This document shows positions 52,514-62,374 of a stretch of DNA of 64,000 bases, piece by piece. The notes below the pieces were generated by a model. That model saw only the letters and a list, made by a program, of their open reading frames with translations, was not told the DNA's origin and made no database searches. Positions within the stretch are counted from its first letter, which is position 1. Each line of letters begins with the position of its first letter. A program made the translations under genes and the position numbers. Source of the DNA: Rhodococcus oxybenzonivorans (GTDB taxonomy: Bacteria; Actinomycetota; Actinomycetes; Mycobacteriales; Mycobacteriaceae); NCBI RefSeq assembly GCF_003130705.1, contig NZ_CP021354.1, forward strand, positions 6,138,001 to 6,202,000, in the 5' to 3' direction.

Positions 52514-55510
52514 TCAATTCAGGCTTCCCCCGGCGGCGAGGTAGCCGTCGATGGCCCGTTGCAGGCGGTCGAGGGCGGTGCCGTAGGCGGTGAAGTCCCC
52601 GGTTTGCTGCGCTTCGCGCAGGCTGGCCAGGGCGTCGTTGAGTTCGAGGACCGCGGCGGTCAAGTCCGCCGGCCCGGCCGGCGGCGCGGGAATCGGCTCG
52701 GCTCCTTCTACCGGCGGCGCGGGAGTGGCCTGCGGGTCCGACGGTGGTGCGGTGGCCGCGTCGCCGCCGGGCGCGGTCGCTGCGCGTCCGGTTCCTGCTC
52801 CAAATACCTGGTCGAGTGCTTCGGCGAGCGTGGGTGCGTACCCGACGCGCACACCCCCGGTTCCCGGTTCCCGGTAGCTCACCAGGACGCGGGACAGTTG
52901 AGGGAACGTGGAGCCGTCGACGTTGGTGGACAGCCGCTCGGTGAACAACGGTTCGACGTAGAGGAAGCCGCCGTCGGCGATCGGCAACGTCAGCAGGTTG
53001 CCGTAGTGGATACGGTTCGACCGCTCGAGCAGAGTGCGTTCCGATGCGACGCGGGTATCGGAGATCATCGAGTTCTGGGTTTGCTGCGGGCCCTGGGTTT
53101 GGGTGTCCGTGGGTAGCTGCAGTATGTGCATTTTCCCGTACTCCTCCGGGTCCGAGCGGACGGAGAGGTAGGCGGAGAGGAACTCGCGATTGAATCCGAC
53201 CATGGCACTGGTGAGGCGGAAGGAGGGTGCGGCGGTGTCCTGATCGCCGAGGAGAACGTAGTACGGCGGTTGCTGTCCGTCGGTGTCGGACGTGGGGTCA
53301 CTGGGCACCGACCAGAATGCGTTGTTGGTGAAGAACTCGCGTGGATCGTTGACGTGGTACTTCGCCAGCAGTTCCCGCTGCACCCGGAACAGGTCCTCGG
53401 GATAACGGAAGTGGGCGCGCAGATCGGGCGAGATCGTGTCCTCGGGCTGTACCGTCCCGGGAAATACGTTCATCCATGCTTTCAGGACAGGGTCGTCTCG
53501 GTCGACTTGGTAAAGGGTGACGGTACCGTCGTAGGCGTCGACGGTGGCCTTGACCGAGTTCCGGATGTAGGAGACCTGCTCACGTGCGAGTGTCAGGCCC
53601 GTCTCGGTGGTGACGGGTTCACTGAGGAACGCCGCCTGTGCGTAGGGGTAGTGCTCGAGGGTGGTGTACGCGTCGACGATCCAGGTGATGCGTCCGTCGA
53701 CGACGGCGGGGTAAGGGTTGCCGTCGGTGGTCAGCCACGGTGCGACGTGCTCGACGCGGGTCTTCGGGTCTCGATTGAAGATGATCTTCGAATCGGCCCC
53801 GATCGCACCGGAGAACAGGATGTTGCGTTCACCGTATTTGGCGGCGAACGCCAGCCGATTGATCCAGCTCCCGACCGGTACCCCACCGGCACCGGTGTAG
53901 GTATATGCCGAGGTGTCCGTATCGTATTCGCGAGGCTCGGCCCCCGGCTGGGCGCCGACGATGGCGTAGTCCGGGCTCGCCTGCGCGATGAGTTCACCGA
54001 AGTAGATGCGGGGTTGCTGCACCGGGATGAGTTGCTGGCCGGCGGCCTGGGAGGCGATGTCGCTCACGGTGTAGATCGGGTAGCCGCTGTCGCTGCTGGC
54101 GCTCTGGCCGGCGGCGTCCCTCACGGCGGCATTGACGCGGTTGGCTGGGGCGGCGACGAATCCGTTGCCGTGGGTGTAGACGGTATGCCGGTTGATCCAC
54201 TGCGTCTGGTTGCCGCTGAGGCTGTTCGGGGACAGTTCCCGGGCGGCGACGATGTAGTCGCTGAGCTCCCCGTCGATCGTGTAGCGGTCAATGTCGAGGG
54301 TCGGGGTGAAGCCGTAGAAATTCTTCAGTTGTTGCTGCTGCGTGAAGGTGCGCGAGAGCACGTTCGGGTCGAGGAGTCGGGCGTTGGCGATGGTGGTGAC
54401 GTCAGCGGGCAAATCCCGTGGTGGCCGGGTACCCACACCGGGGTAATCCTCATACTCGACCCTCTCCGAGCCGATCCTGTACGCCTGCCGGGTCGCGTCG
54501 ATGTTGCGTTCGATGTACGGGCTCTCCCGGTCGGCGGCGTTCGGGCGCACCGAGAACTGCTCCATCAGCGCCGGGAACAGCCCGCCCACGAGGATCGAGG
54601 ACAGCAACAGCAGGGCGGCCGCCATCGCCGGGATCCGGAGATCGCGCACCACGATTGCCGCGAAAAACGCTGCAGCACAGATGATGGCGATCGAGAACAG
54701 GATCAGCCGCGCCGGCAGCACGGCGTGGATATCGGTGAACCCGGCGCCGGTGAAGGTGGGTTCCTTGCGGCTGCTCCACAACAGCGAGTAGCGGTCGAAC
54801 CAGTACGCCGCTGCCTTCAGCACGATGAAGCTTCCCGCCAGCACCGCGAGCTGGATCAGCGCCGACCGCGTCAATGCGGAGGTGGTGGCGTCCGGGTCGG
54901 TCTTCTCCTTGAACGAAAGCCGTATCCCGCCGAACAGGTAGTGAGCGCCCACACTGACGAGGAAGGCCAGGAACACCGCCACCAGCAACCACGTCAATAC
55001 CAACCGGTAGAACGGTAAGTCGAAGACGTAGAAGCCGACGTCGTGCCCGAACTCCGCATCCGTGATTCCGAAGCTGCCGCCGCGGAGGAACAGTTGCACT
55101 CGTTCCCAGTTCGCCTGTGCGTTGAGGCCGAACGGCAGAGCCAGCAGCAGCGGAATGCCGATCGCGAACACCCGTGGCCGGCTCATCACCACCGTCCGGT
55201 ACTGCTCGATGGGATCCTTCCCGGCGGCAGCCGCGGCGTCGGCGAACAGTGGCCGCGACCGGTACGCCCAGAACAACGCCGCGAAGATCAGGGCAGCCAC
55301 GAGCACGGTGACCAGCGTGAACAGGACTAGTCGGGTCACCAGGATGGTGCCCCACACACCGCGGTACCCGACTTCCCCGAACCACAACCAGTCCGTATAG
55401 ACGGCGATCAGGCGTGGCCCGACCACAAGCAGCGCCGCGACGATCAACAGTGCCGCCGTCCACACGGTCGCACGGCGAGACAACGGTCGCACCCGTTCGG
55501 ACGGTTGCAT
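52514..55510 (-). CDS. UPF0182 family large membrane protein
   Basis: A 998-residue protein (ATG 55510 with GGGAGGTGGG upstream). The first 320 residues contain about seven helices (TAALLIVAALLVVGPRLIAVYTDWLWFGEVGYRGVW at the start is the family signature); the remainder is a large soluble, presumably extracytoplasmic domain; the last 90 residues are Pro/Ala-rich. It matches Rv0064-type UPF0182 proteins in length and order. Function unknown. Confidence 0.93.
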   Translation of the reverse strand: MQPSERVRPLSRRATVWTAALLIVAALLVVGPRLIAVYTDWLWFGEVGYRGVWGTILVTRLVLFTLVTVLVAALIFAALFWAYRSRPLFADAAAAAGKDPIEQYRTVVMSRPRVFAIGIPLLLALPFGLNAQANWERVQLFLRGGSFGITDAEFGHDVGFYVFDLPFYRLVLTWLLVAVFLAFLVSVGAHYLFGGIRLSFKEKTDPDATTSALTRSALIQLAVLAGSFIVLKAAAYWFDRYSLLWSSRKEPTFTGAGFTDIHAVLPARLILFSIAIICAAAFFAAIVVRDLRIPAMAAALLLLSSILVGGLFPALMEQFSVRPNAADRESPYIERNIDATRQAYRIGSERVEYEDYPGVGTRPPRDLPADVTTIANARLLDPNVLSRTFTQQQQLKNFYGFTPTLDIDRYTIDGELSDYIVAARELSPNSLSGNQTQWINRHTVYTHGNGFVAAPANRVNAAVRDAAGQSASSDSGYPIYTVSDIASQAAGQQLIPVQQPRIYFGELIAQASPDYAIVGAQPGAEPREYDTDTSAYTYTGAGGVPVGSWINRLAFAAKYGERNILFSGAIGADSKIIFNRDPKTRVEHVAPWLTTDGNPYPAVVDGRITWIVDAYTTLEHYPYAQAAFLSEPVTTETGLTLAREQVSYIRNSVKATVDAYDGTVTLYQVDRDDPVLKAWMNVFPGTVQPEDTISPDLRAHFRYPEDLFRVQRELLAKYHVNDPREFFTNNAFWSVPSDPTSDTDGQQPPYYVLLGDQDTAAPSFRLTSAMVGFNREFLSAYLSVRSDPEEYGKMHILQLPTDTQTQGPQQTQNSMISDTRVASERTLLERSNRIHYGNLLTLPIADGGFLYVEPLFTERLSTNVDGSTFPQLSRVLVSYREPGTGGVRVGYAPTLAEALDQVFGAGTGRAATAPGGDAATAPPSDPQATPAPPVEGAEPIPAPPAGPADLTAAVLELNDALASLREAQQTGDFTAYGTALDRLQRAIDGYLAAGGSLN

Positions 55511-55693
55511 TGCCCACCTCCCGCGGCGGCACTTGTCTGGGCGGCTGAAGTCGGGAACAGCCCCGGCGACCAAGAAAAGTGCCTGCCCGTGTGTTCGTTA
55601 GTTTAGGGTTCCCGCGGCACTGCCCGAAAGCCGCACAAGGAGCCCTCCGGGCATTCACGGCAAGGCCGATCCGCCGTGAAAGTCCCGGGTGCA

Positions 55694-56212
55694 CTAGTTC
55701 TCGGTGACGGTGATCTTTACCTGATCGATGTTGACGTTGTCCGGGTTTGCGATGCCTTCCGCAGAGAGCCGCTCACGGTCGATCCCCTTGCTTTCGAGAA
55801 CGTCCGCGACTGCGTTGGCCCGCCGTTCGGCCAGGTCCGTCGCCGCGTCTTCGTCACTGTTCGTCGCGTAGGCCTCGATCTGAACATCACCTTCGGTTGC
55901 CTTCAAGGCAGTAGCCACCGCCGTGATCGTGGCGTCGGAGGCCGCGTTCAGGTCGGCGGTGCCGGGAGCGAAGGCGATCGGTACGGCCTCGACGGCGGCG
56001 TTGATGGCGTCCTGGGCCGTCTCTCGAGCCGTGGTCAACGCTGCAGAGGCGGTCGCGTCGACACTGGTCATGGTGTCTTCGGTGGTTTCTGGCATCGATG
56101 TCGGTGTGTTCGCTGGGGTGGGGTCATCGGCATTGTCGGAACATCCGGCAGCTCCTGCTCCGGCGAGGGTGATGGCCGCAGCAGCACATGCACTGGCAAT
56201 TTTTCTCCGCAT
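55694..56212 (-). CDS. OmpA-like domain lipoprotein
   Basis: A 172-residue lipoprotein with Cys24 at the lipobox (GAAGCS), a Thr/Pro-rich linker and a C-terminal OmpA/MotB-type domain: IAFAPGTADLNAASDATITAVATALK, then VQIEAYATNSDEDAATDLAERRANAVADVLESKGI. Such domains bind peptidoglycan, and the layout recalls ArfA-like proteins of mycobacteria. Its start lies 82 bases from the DUF4383 gene end. Confidence 0.85.
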   Translation of the reverse strand: MRRKIASACAAAAITLAGAGAAGCSDNADDPTPANTPTSMPETTEDTMTSVDATASAALTTARETAQDAINAAVEAVPIAFAPGTADLNAASDATITAVATALKATEGDVQIEAYATNSDEDAATDLAERRANAVADVLESKGIDRERLSAEGIANPDNVNIDQVKITVTEN

Positions 56213-56294
56213 TGTTTTCTCCTTCGTTCAAGTTCGGGTTCTTCGGTGTTTTCGATCTTTGCCGCACTGCATGCAGACCCGGCGGCGTTTGCTG

Positions 56295-56750
56295 CTATGT
56301 GGGCGTCGCGGCCGTGTGTTTCGCTCGACTCGAGGTGAGGAGGCCGAGGCCGATCATGACGATGCCGAGTCCTAGATGGAGCCAGTTATCTGCCATGTTG
56401 ACCGGAATGAAGTTCGCGGCCGAGTCCCGATTGATGATCAGCCCGTAGAGCCACAACAGCAGATAGATGAGGCCACCGCCGAGTAGGAATATCCGCGCTG
56501 CGGCGGCGGTGCGCGCCATCACAACTCCAGCGACGCCGAAGAGCAGGTGGACCACATTGTGCAGGATCGATACCTGGAACACTCCGAGGATTTCGGCTTC
56601 GGAGTGGTGGCCGGCCCAGCCGAGGGTGTCGTAACCGGTTGTGGCTCCAGGAATGAATCCGAGGATGCCGACCACGAGAAAAAGTGCCCCGACAGTGAAG
56701 GCGGCGATCCGGGCAAGCGGTCTGGTGGTTGTGGTGGAGTGCTCAGTCAT
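56295..56750 (-). CDS. DUF4383 membrane protein, second copy
   Basis: A 151-residue four-helix protein closely matching the copy at 46114-46590: VGILGFIPGATT, ILHNVVHLLFGVAGVVMA, LGGGLIYLLLWLYGL, and ANFIPVNMADNWLHLGLGIVMI. GGAAGGA precedes the ATG. Unknown function; the OmpA-like lipoprotein gene follows on the same strand. Confidence 0.85.
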   Translation of the reverse strand: MTEHSTTTTRPLARIAAFTVGALFLVVGILGFIPGATTGYDTLGWAGHHSEAEILGVFQVSILHNVVHLLFGVAGVVMARTAAAARIFLLGGGLIYLLLWLYGLIINRDSAANFIPVNMADNWLHLGLGIVMIGLGLLTSSRAKHTAATPT

Positions 56751-56955
56751 CAGCGTCCTTCCGAGAGGCTGTATCCGCAAGAAGCGCACAAACAAGCTCG
56801 TGTCCGGTTTGTCCGAATTTTACGCTTCGTTTGCCGCCTACCCGCTGCCGTCTCGGTCAAACCGGGGACGGCGAGAAAGTGCGGCGACCACGTGGGTCGC
56901 CGGCTCCTCACGGTAAGACGGACATCGGTCGGAGGGGTGCGGCTTCGCCTGGGCC

Positions 56956-57100
56956 TCAGGCAAGGGCGTCGACGCAGGCGTGTTCGCAGCGGCGGCAGAC
57001 CTCGGCGCGGATCGTGCAATGCTCATATTGTTGCCGGCCGCACTCGTCGCTTGCAGGTCTTACACACCGTACCCGTGAACCTGCGCATGCAACATCAATT
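56956..57100 (-). pseudogene. C-terminal remnant of a DUF326 four-helix copper-storage (Csp-like) protein
   Basis: An open frame without a start codon reads ECGRQQYEHCTIRAEVCRRC then EHACVDALA to a stop at 56956-56958. The spacing HC..AEVCRRCE.AC is the C-terminal signature of DUF326/Csp cysteine-rich copper-binding proteins; one expected cysteine (TIC) is Arg. Upstream sequence keeps only VACAG..VRCV. The gene body is missing. Confidence 0.6.
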
Positions 57101-57289
57101 CGCCATGGCAATTGTGAGCAATGCTGAGATGAGAATCGACAAAAGTGAGATCCAGAGCGGGACGATCGGTGTCTCCCCGCCGACGCGCGGACGTGTGTCT
57201 ACCGGTGGAGCAGTGGGCGGGGCCGGTGGTCATCGGCGAACGCGTCGAAGACCTCACGTGTCCCTGCCCGGGTACGGAGGTAATTCACG

Positions 57290-57565
57290 TCGAGTCAGCG
57301 GGCGAGGTGATCTGCCTGGGTGTCGAGCATCTCCGCGGCCCAGCGCACCTCCATCGAGTCGGATTTCGATCCTGCGGCCGCCAGCGCGGGCACGAACGAC
57401 AGTGCGACAGCGAAGGAGTAGGCAGGATCGGCATCACGGAAGAAAAGGTTTCCTGGTACTGCATCAAATCTAGCTCCATCGTGGTCAGCGCCCCGGTCAC
57501 CGAGTCGAGTAGTCGTGTCGCCGTACTCGGCTGACCGCGTTGGAGAACGGCGACCGCCCCCTTCG
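57290..57565 (-). other. Protein-like open frame without a start codon
   Basis: A 91-codon frame between stops contains FDAVPGNLFFRDADPAYSFA then VALSFVPALAAAGSKSDSME and VRWAAEMLDTQADHLAR. It has no ATG, GTG or TTG before its second half. It may be the tail of a decayed gene or chance. Apart from this and the copper-storage remnant, 56751-57669 shows nothing. Confidence 0.3.
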
Positions 57566-57669
57566 ATGAGCAGTTAGCCGACCGCGGTCAGTGGCCACGT
57601 CATCGGTGGCGGCCCTCCTTACCCGGCGATACGGCCGGAATGTGTCGCTATCCGGGTCGGGTGCTCTTC

Positions 57670-59019
57670 CTATTTGTGAGTCCAGTGCTGTTCGAGGGCA
57701 GCGCGAACGTGTTCGGCGAGTGTGTCGAGTTCTCCGCGCTCGGCGGCGTCGAAGTTCTGCTCGGAAGCGGTGCGCTCCAGCCGGCCGAGTTGGTCGGTGA
57801 TTGCCCTCGTGTGGTGGGGATCTTCTGTACGCCAGGCGACATCGCGCAGCAGTGACAGCAGCCGGCCCAGCACCACCGGATCCTGGGCACCGTAACGCCG
57901 TGGCTGGCTGCACACGAGATCGAGCAGTTCGGGCCAGGTCGGGCGCTGCAACCGCACGCGTGTGATGCCCGCATCGTCGTCGAGCGTCACCGGGCCGAGC
58001 TGATATCCGGACAGCTCGCACAGCAGGGAAGAACATGAACTGAGCGCATGGATCGCGGTGGTCGGGTCGTTGATTCCCGGCGACAAGGCCCTGATCGCGA
58101 CGTCGACGAGTTGCCGTAATCCGTACCCGATGTCCTGGGTTGCGGTGCGTTCGAGGCCGGTTCCGAGCGATCGGGTCACCTGTTCGCGGAGAGCGTCCAT
58201 GCTCTGCGGGTCGAGCGGATCACCGCGGCCGGCTGGGTGACAGTCTCCGATCGGTGTACCGGCAACGAGAAAGTCCCCGACCGCTCGGTCCATCCATATC
58301 ACCACGCCGGCTTCGGTGGCGGCGCGAAGAAGTGCCTGTTCGTCGATGCTGACGAGGAATCCCGACGCGGCAGATTCGAGAGGGTGGGGTGGTGTCGGCG
58401 GTGGGGGTCTGGTGTCGCGGCCGTCCCCGGTGCGGCGGGGGTCGAGGAATCGTCGGGCCACATCGACACTGTCGGTATGGACGTGGTGGAGCATGGTTTC
58501 GATGCGGATCTGGCGTACCAGGTGCGCCAGAAACAGCACCAGGGCCAGGACGCTGAGCATGGTGAGGACGAACGCGAAGGTGACCGCAATTCTGGGGACG
58601 AACGCGGGGTCGTCGCCGCTGTCGCTTCTGACGGTGCGCAGTACCGTCAGTGCGTAGACGAATGTCGCCAGGAACAGGGCGAGTGTGCGTTGGACGAAAC
58701 GATCGGCCGCGAAGGTACGTAGCAGCCGCGGCGTGTACTGGCTGCTGGCCAATTGCAACGTCACCAGGGTCAGTGAAAAGGTCAACGCGGTGACGGTGAT
58801 CAGGGACGACGCGATTACCCCGAGGACCTCGCGTCCGGCATCGGCGCTGCCGCCGAAAAGGAGGTTTGCGGCCGTCGGCGGCAGTGTGTCGTCGATGACG
58901 GCATCGAGTTCCGGGAGCAAGATACCGGCGATGAGTGCGGCGGTGACGGCGGCTGCGGGAATGGGCCACAGACGGGTGTGTACGGCGTCGGCGAACAACC
59001 GTCGGCGAGATCCCCCCAT
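57670..59019 (-). CDS. DUF2254 predicted membrane protein
   Basis: A 449-residue protein with four N-terminal helices (LWPIPAAAVTAALIAGILLP; VIASSLITVTALTFSLTLVTLQLASSQYTPRLL, the DUF2254 signature; two more by residue 165) and a cytoplasmic C-terminal half with DIGYGLRQLVDVAIRALSPGINDPTTA. The family is thought to be channel-like, but function is not proven. ATG at 59019 with only a weak ribosome site. Confidence 0.88.
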   Translation of the reverse strand: MGGSRRRLFADAVHTRLWPIPAAAVTAALIAGILLPELDAVIDDTLPPTAANLLFGGSADAGREVLGVIASSLITVTALTFSLTLVTLQLASSQYTPRLLRTFAADRFVQRTLALFLATFVYALTVLRTVRSDSGDDPAFVPRIAVTFAFVLTMLSVLALVLFLAHLVRQIRIETMLHHVHTDSVDVARRFLDPRRTGDGRDTRPPPPTPPHPLESAASGFLVSIDEQALLRAATEAGVVIWMDRAVGDFLVAGTPIGDCHPAGRGDPLDPQSMDALREQVTRSLGTGLERTATQDIGYGLRQLVDVAIRALSPGINDPTTAIHALSSCSSLLCELSGYQLGPVTLDDDAGITRVRLQRPTWPELLDLVCSQPRRYGAQDPVVLGRLLSLLRDVAWRTEDPHHTRAITDQLGRLERTASEQNFDAAERGELDTLAEHVRAALEQHWTHK

Positions 59020-59119
59020 TCTAGGAGCCCACCTGGTGGCGATTGCCGCGACGTGCCGCGGACGGCTCTGGTGCGCTCGGTGCCGGCTCGATCATGGGTT
59101 CTTCTCCGTCGAGTTTGGA

Positions 59120-59647
59120 TCATCGGTGGCTGGGCGCTGGCCATCGAGGGACATCCGTGAGTGCGGACCCATCGCCGACCGAGGCGCTGGTGATTACGCT
59201 CATGCTTCCGTCGGATTCGAGGACTACCGCCGCGACGGCGGTCATGTCCCCCGCACCCGAGCCGCGTATCGCCTGGCGCACCTGGGCGGCAGTGACCCGC
59301 TGGGCGGCCAGGGCATCGTCGAGCAACTTCCCGTTGTTCAGCAGTAGCGTCGGCGCGGCGGTCATCACCGCCCGAACCGGGCGCACGCGGGAGGACACTG
59401 CCGCGGCCAGATATTGCAATGCCGCCAGCACCATCAGCGCCATGGCCCCTTCGGTCCACGACACGTCGGAACTGAGCAGAATAGTCGCCAGGGTTGAACC
59501 GAGCGCCACCGTCACCACGAAGTCGAACGCATTGAGCTTGGCCAGGGTTCGCTTGCCGGAGATCCTGAGTATCGCAATCAACGCAACATATGCTGCAGAC
59601 CCCACCGCTGCGGTGCGGGCTATTTCAGACCACGAGTCGAACCACAT
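59120..59647 (-). CDS. DUF421 (YetF-like) membrane protein
   Basis: From ATG 59647 a 175-residue protein: three helices, with LRISGKRTLAKLNAFDFVVTVALGSTLA the DUF421 signature, then a soluble domain ending LESDGSMSVIT. YetF-type proteins are widespread and poorly understood. The open frame reaches 59731 and the ribosome site is not clear, so the start is uncertain. Confidence 0.85.
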   Translation of the reverse strand: MWFDSWSEIARTAAVGSAAYVALIAILRISGKRTLAKLNAFDFVVTVALGSTLATILLSSDVSWTEGAMALMVLAALQYLAAAVSSRVRPVRAVMTAAPTLLLNNGKLLDDALAAQRVTAAQVRQAIRGSGAGDMTAVAAVVLESDGSMSVITSASVGDGSALTDVPRWPAPSHR

Positions 59648-59732
59648 CCTTTCGGCATACCCGAGCGGTTCCGCACGAAACCGGAACGGAACCGCACAGC
59701 GAACGCCCGATACCACGCAGGACCTCGTCACC

Positions 59733-60977
59733 TCAACTCGGAGTGGCGTCTCCGAGTTCGGTGACCTGCTTGCCCTGCACGGTGGCCCGCCGGTAGAGCA
59801 CCCGACCGAGCACTCCGGTCACACCGAAAGCCACTGTGCTACAGACAAGCACCAGCGAACCTGGCGCCAGGACCGTTTCCTCCACGCCGATCCGTTTCGC
59901 TTCCAGGGTCAGGTAGAACAACGCCGACACCCCCACCGGGCCGAACCAACCGAGATAGAGGGCATCGGGCATCGGCAGACGCAGCGGCCGCCGCAGCAAC
60001 AGCACGATCGGCATTCGCCGCAACACCAGTACCGCCAGAACAAGAACCGGGCCACGCCAACCGAGCTCACTCCACTGCGACCACGGCAACGCTGCCCCGA
60101 GCAACACGAACAACGGCAACACCGCGAAACGGTTGACTGCCTCATCGATAGGCACCTCTGCTGCGCGATCGGCCCCCGTCCCGGTCCGATTGAAGGCGAG
60201 TCCACCGACGAAAACCGCCAGAATCCCGTCCACGTGTATCAGTCCGGCGAGGCCGAGAATGCCCAAGGCGAGGACAACGGTGAAAAAGAGTGCCGGTGCG
60301 CTCGCTGTCGCCCCATGCTTTTCACCCGAGCGCAGTGCCCAGCCACCGAGCCACCCCATCAGTGCGCCCAGCACGGCGGCACCGAGGATCTGCCACAGTG
60401 ATTCGCCCACCGCTGCGACGGCAGACAGTGACCCCGCCGCCGCGATCGCGACGATGACCAGAGGCAGCGCCAAGCCGTCATTCGCCCCGGACTCGAGGGA
60501 CAGGATCTGGCGATCGCGGGCAGGCAGGTCCTTTTCGGCTGCATCACCGGTGACGACACTGGACGCCAGGACCGGATCGGTGGGGCTCAGCGCGGCTCCG
60601 AACAGCAACGCCGCCGCTATCGGCAGGCCGAGTATCGCCCACGCCAACCCGGCCGAGACCGCTGCCATCACAGGCATAGCGATGATCATCAAGAGGACTA
60701 CGTCCCGCCCCCGGGGACGGATGTCGTGGACCGGATAACGTAAGGCGATCGCCATCACGGAGATGGCCAAAAGTATCCGGCTCACCTCGTGCAACAGGGT
60801 GTGCTCGATGGTGAGCGGGGCGATCGCGAGGGCACCGGCGAAATGCGGCCCCAATAGCACACCCGCGGCAAGACCCAGGAGAGGTTCCGAGATCGGCAGA
60901 CGACGCATCTTGGCCGATATCGCCGCCACCATGACGCCGAGCACACCGACTACCGCGAGTACGACATCGAGGTCCAT
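59733..60977 (-). CDS. CPA1-family cation/proton antiporter (NhaP-like)
   Basis: A 414-residue membrane protein with 12 or so helices. SPTDPVLASSVVTGDAAE and ANDGLALPLVIVAI carry the paired acidic residues of the CPA1 transport site. It exchanges Na+ (or K+) for H+. Its stop is one base from the DUF421 open frame, so the two may share a transcript. Only a weak ribosome site precedes the ATG. Confidence 0.9.
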   Translation of the reverse strand: MDLDVVLAVVGVLGVMVAAISAKMRRLPISEPLLGLAAGVLLGPHFAGALAIAPLTIEHTLLHEVSRILLAISVMAIALRYPVHDIRPRGRDVVLLMIIAMPVMAAVSAGLAWAILGLPIAAALLFGAALSPTDPVLASSVVTGDAAEKDLPARDRQILSLESGANDGLALPLVIVAIAAAGSLSAVAAVGESLWQILGAAVLGALMGWLGGWALRSGEKHGATASAPALFFTVVLALGILGLAGLIHVDGILAVFVGGLAFNRTGTGADRAAEVPIDEAVNRFAVLPLFVLLGAALPWSQWSELGWRGPVLVLAVLVLRRMPIVLLLRRPLRLPMPDALYLGWFGPVGVSALFYLTLEAKRIGVEETVLAPGSLVLVCSTVAFGVTGVLGRVLYRRATVQGKQVTELGDATPS

Positions 60978-61092
60978 TGCCCACGGGTACCCCAGGTGCG
61001 GCCTCGTTCACCCGGCGAGAGGGCGATACCGATACTTCCCATGACGGGCAGGGAGTGTTGGGGTCAACTCGCCGGTATCGGCAAAGTGCGCA

Positions 61093-61503
61093 TCACCAAC
61101 GGCCCCGCGGGGCATAACCGGGCGCCCAGAACGGCATGTAACCGTAATATCCGTATAGGCCCGCGTAATACTCGCGTGCGTTCTCGAGTTCCGGATCGTA
61201 GGGAGAGCTTCCCGCGACATTTTCCTTGGTCCTATCGATGTGAACTTCTCCAGCTTCTCGCCGAGTGATCGCATCCACGGGTATCAACCTTTTGGTCTTG
61301 CCCAGTCCGAGGAATCCGCCCGAACCGATCCGCAGGAATCTGACCCTGTTCTCCCGCTCATCGACGAGCAGACCGTCGACGTCGCCGATCTCGTGTCCTT
61401 CGCGGTCATACACCTTCTCCCCCCTGATGTCCTCGAGTGGATTCGTCAGTGTCAATGTCGTGTCGTCGAGATCGATCAGCGTGGAATAGTTTTCTGCTTC
61501 CAT
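61093..61503 (-). CDS. PRC-barrel domain protein
   Basis: A 136-residue soluble protein: residues 25-90 form a PRC-barrel (EDIRGEKVYDREGHEIGDVDGLLVDERENRVRFLRI and KRLIPVDAI), followed by a Tyr/Gly/Pro-rich tail (YYAGLYGYYGYMPFW). GAGGAG precedes the ATG. PRC-barrel proteins of this type are often stress-induced; role here unknown. Confidence 0.88.
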   Translation of the reverse strand: MEAENYSTLIDLDDTTLTLTNPLEDIRGEKVYDREGHEIGDVDGLLVDERENRVRFLRIGSGGFLGLGKTKRLIPVDAITRREAGEVHIDRTKENVAGSSPYDPELENAREYYAGLYGYYGYMPFWAPGYAPRGRW

Positions 61504-61803
61504 CTGCCTCTCCTCTCCTCGTGATTCGCTCGATTAACCTGAGGCCCAGGATGATAGAGCTGTGATGGTTGCTGCCCATCGAGGCTGGTGCCACGGCCCG
61601 TAGCGCAATGATGGGTCTGTCCCCTCACGCCGATGGCGGGACCGGCGTCGAAACCGCCCCGGCACCTGCCACGTTTCCGCGGTTCGGACGCGATGTCAAC
61701 CGACGAGCGTCGGGCGATTTGTCCGGTTTACCCGAATGGGAGTGGGGGTACGCCTCGGGTAGACCACCGATGACCATACAAACGACGATGGGAGGTGGAG
61801 CAG
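61504..61803. other. 300-base interval, no gene seen
   Basis: Divergent promoters for the PRC-barrel gene and the LGFP lipoprotein must lie here. GGGAGGTGG at 61791-61799 is the ribosome site of the lipoprotein. No convincing coding frame or repeat was seen. Confidence 0.45.
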
Positions 61804-62374
61804 ATGTTCCGGAGGATCGCCTATGCCGCTGTGGCCGGTTTCTGTGCCGCAACGTTAGTGGCCTGCGGATCCGACGAACCGGACTACTGCCGCCCGCACG
61901 GTGCGATCGGTACCCGCTACGCCGAAATCGGGGCCGAGGCCGGCCCCCTCGGCCGTTGTACCGAAGACGAATACGGGATCAACGGCGGCCGGATACAAGA
62001 CTTCGAGCACGGCGCGATGTACTGGACCAACGACACCGGGGGCCTGGGAAGTCTACGGCGACATCGGAAAGAAATATGCCGGCGACGGCGGTCCCGCTTC
62101 GGCGGTCGGATGGCCGATCAGCGGCGAGCTTTCCACGCCCGGCGATGCGGGACGATTCAACCGCTTCCAGCACGGCAACATCTACGCCTCCGCCGCGGGC
62201 ACTCATCCGGTGTACGGCGCCATCTTCGCCGAATGGGGCCGCCACGGTTTTGAGCAGGGCCGGTTCGGGTTCCCCACCACAGACGAGTTCGACATTTCCG
62301 GCGGCCGGCAAACCAACTTTCAGGGAGGCTGGATCCGATGGCTCGACGAGGGCGACCAGATCATCACGTCCTGA
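61804..62374 (+). pseudogene. LGFP-repeat lipoprotein, frameshifted in a G5 run
   Basis: The N-terminus is a lipoprotein signal with Cys21 (LVACGS). LGFP-type repeats follow (PHGAIGTRYAEIGAEAGPLG, QDFEHGAMYWTNDTG). At 62038-62042 five Gs shift the frame; with four, it would read DTGAWEVYGDIGKKY and continue through PASAVGWPISGEL, FQHGNIYASAAG and FGFPTTDEF to the TGA at 62372-62374. LGFP repeats are thought to hold proteins to the mycolyl-arabinogalactan wall. Either a sequencing overcall or a true break. Confidence 0.75.

Noticed and set aside
53126..55018. 630-codon open frame antisense to the UPF0182 gene
   Set aside because: High-G+C shadow frame with Arg/Gly/Val-rich composition and no family resemblance; the opposite strand encodes a clear UPF0182 protein.
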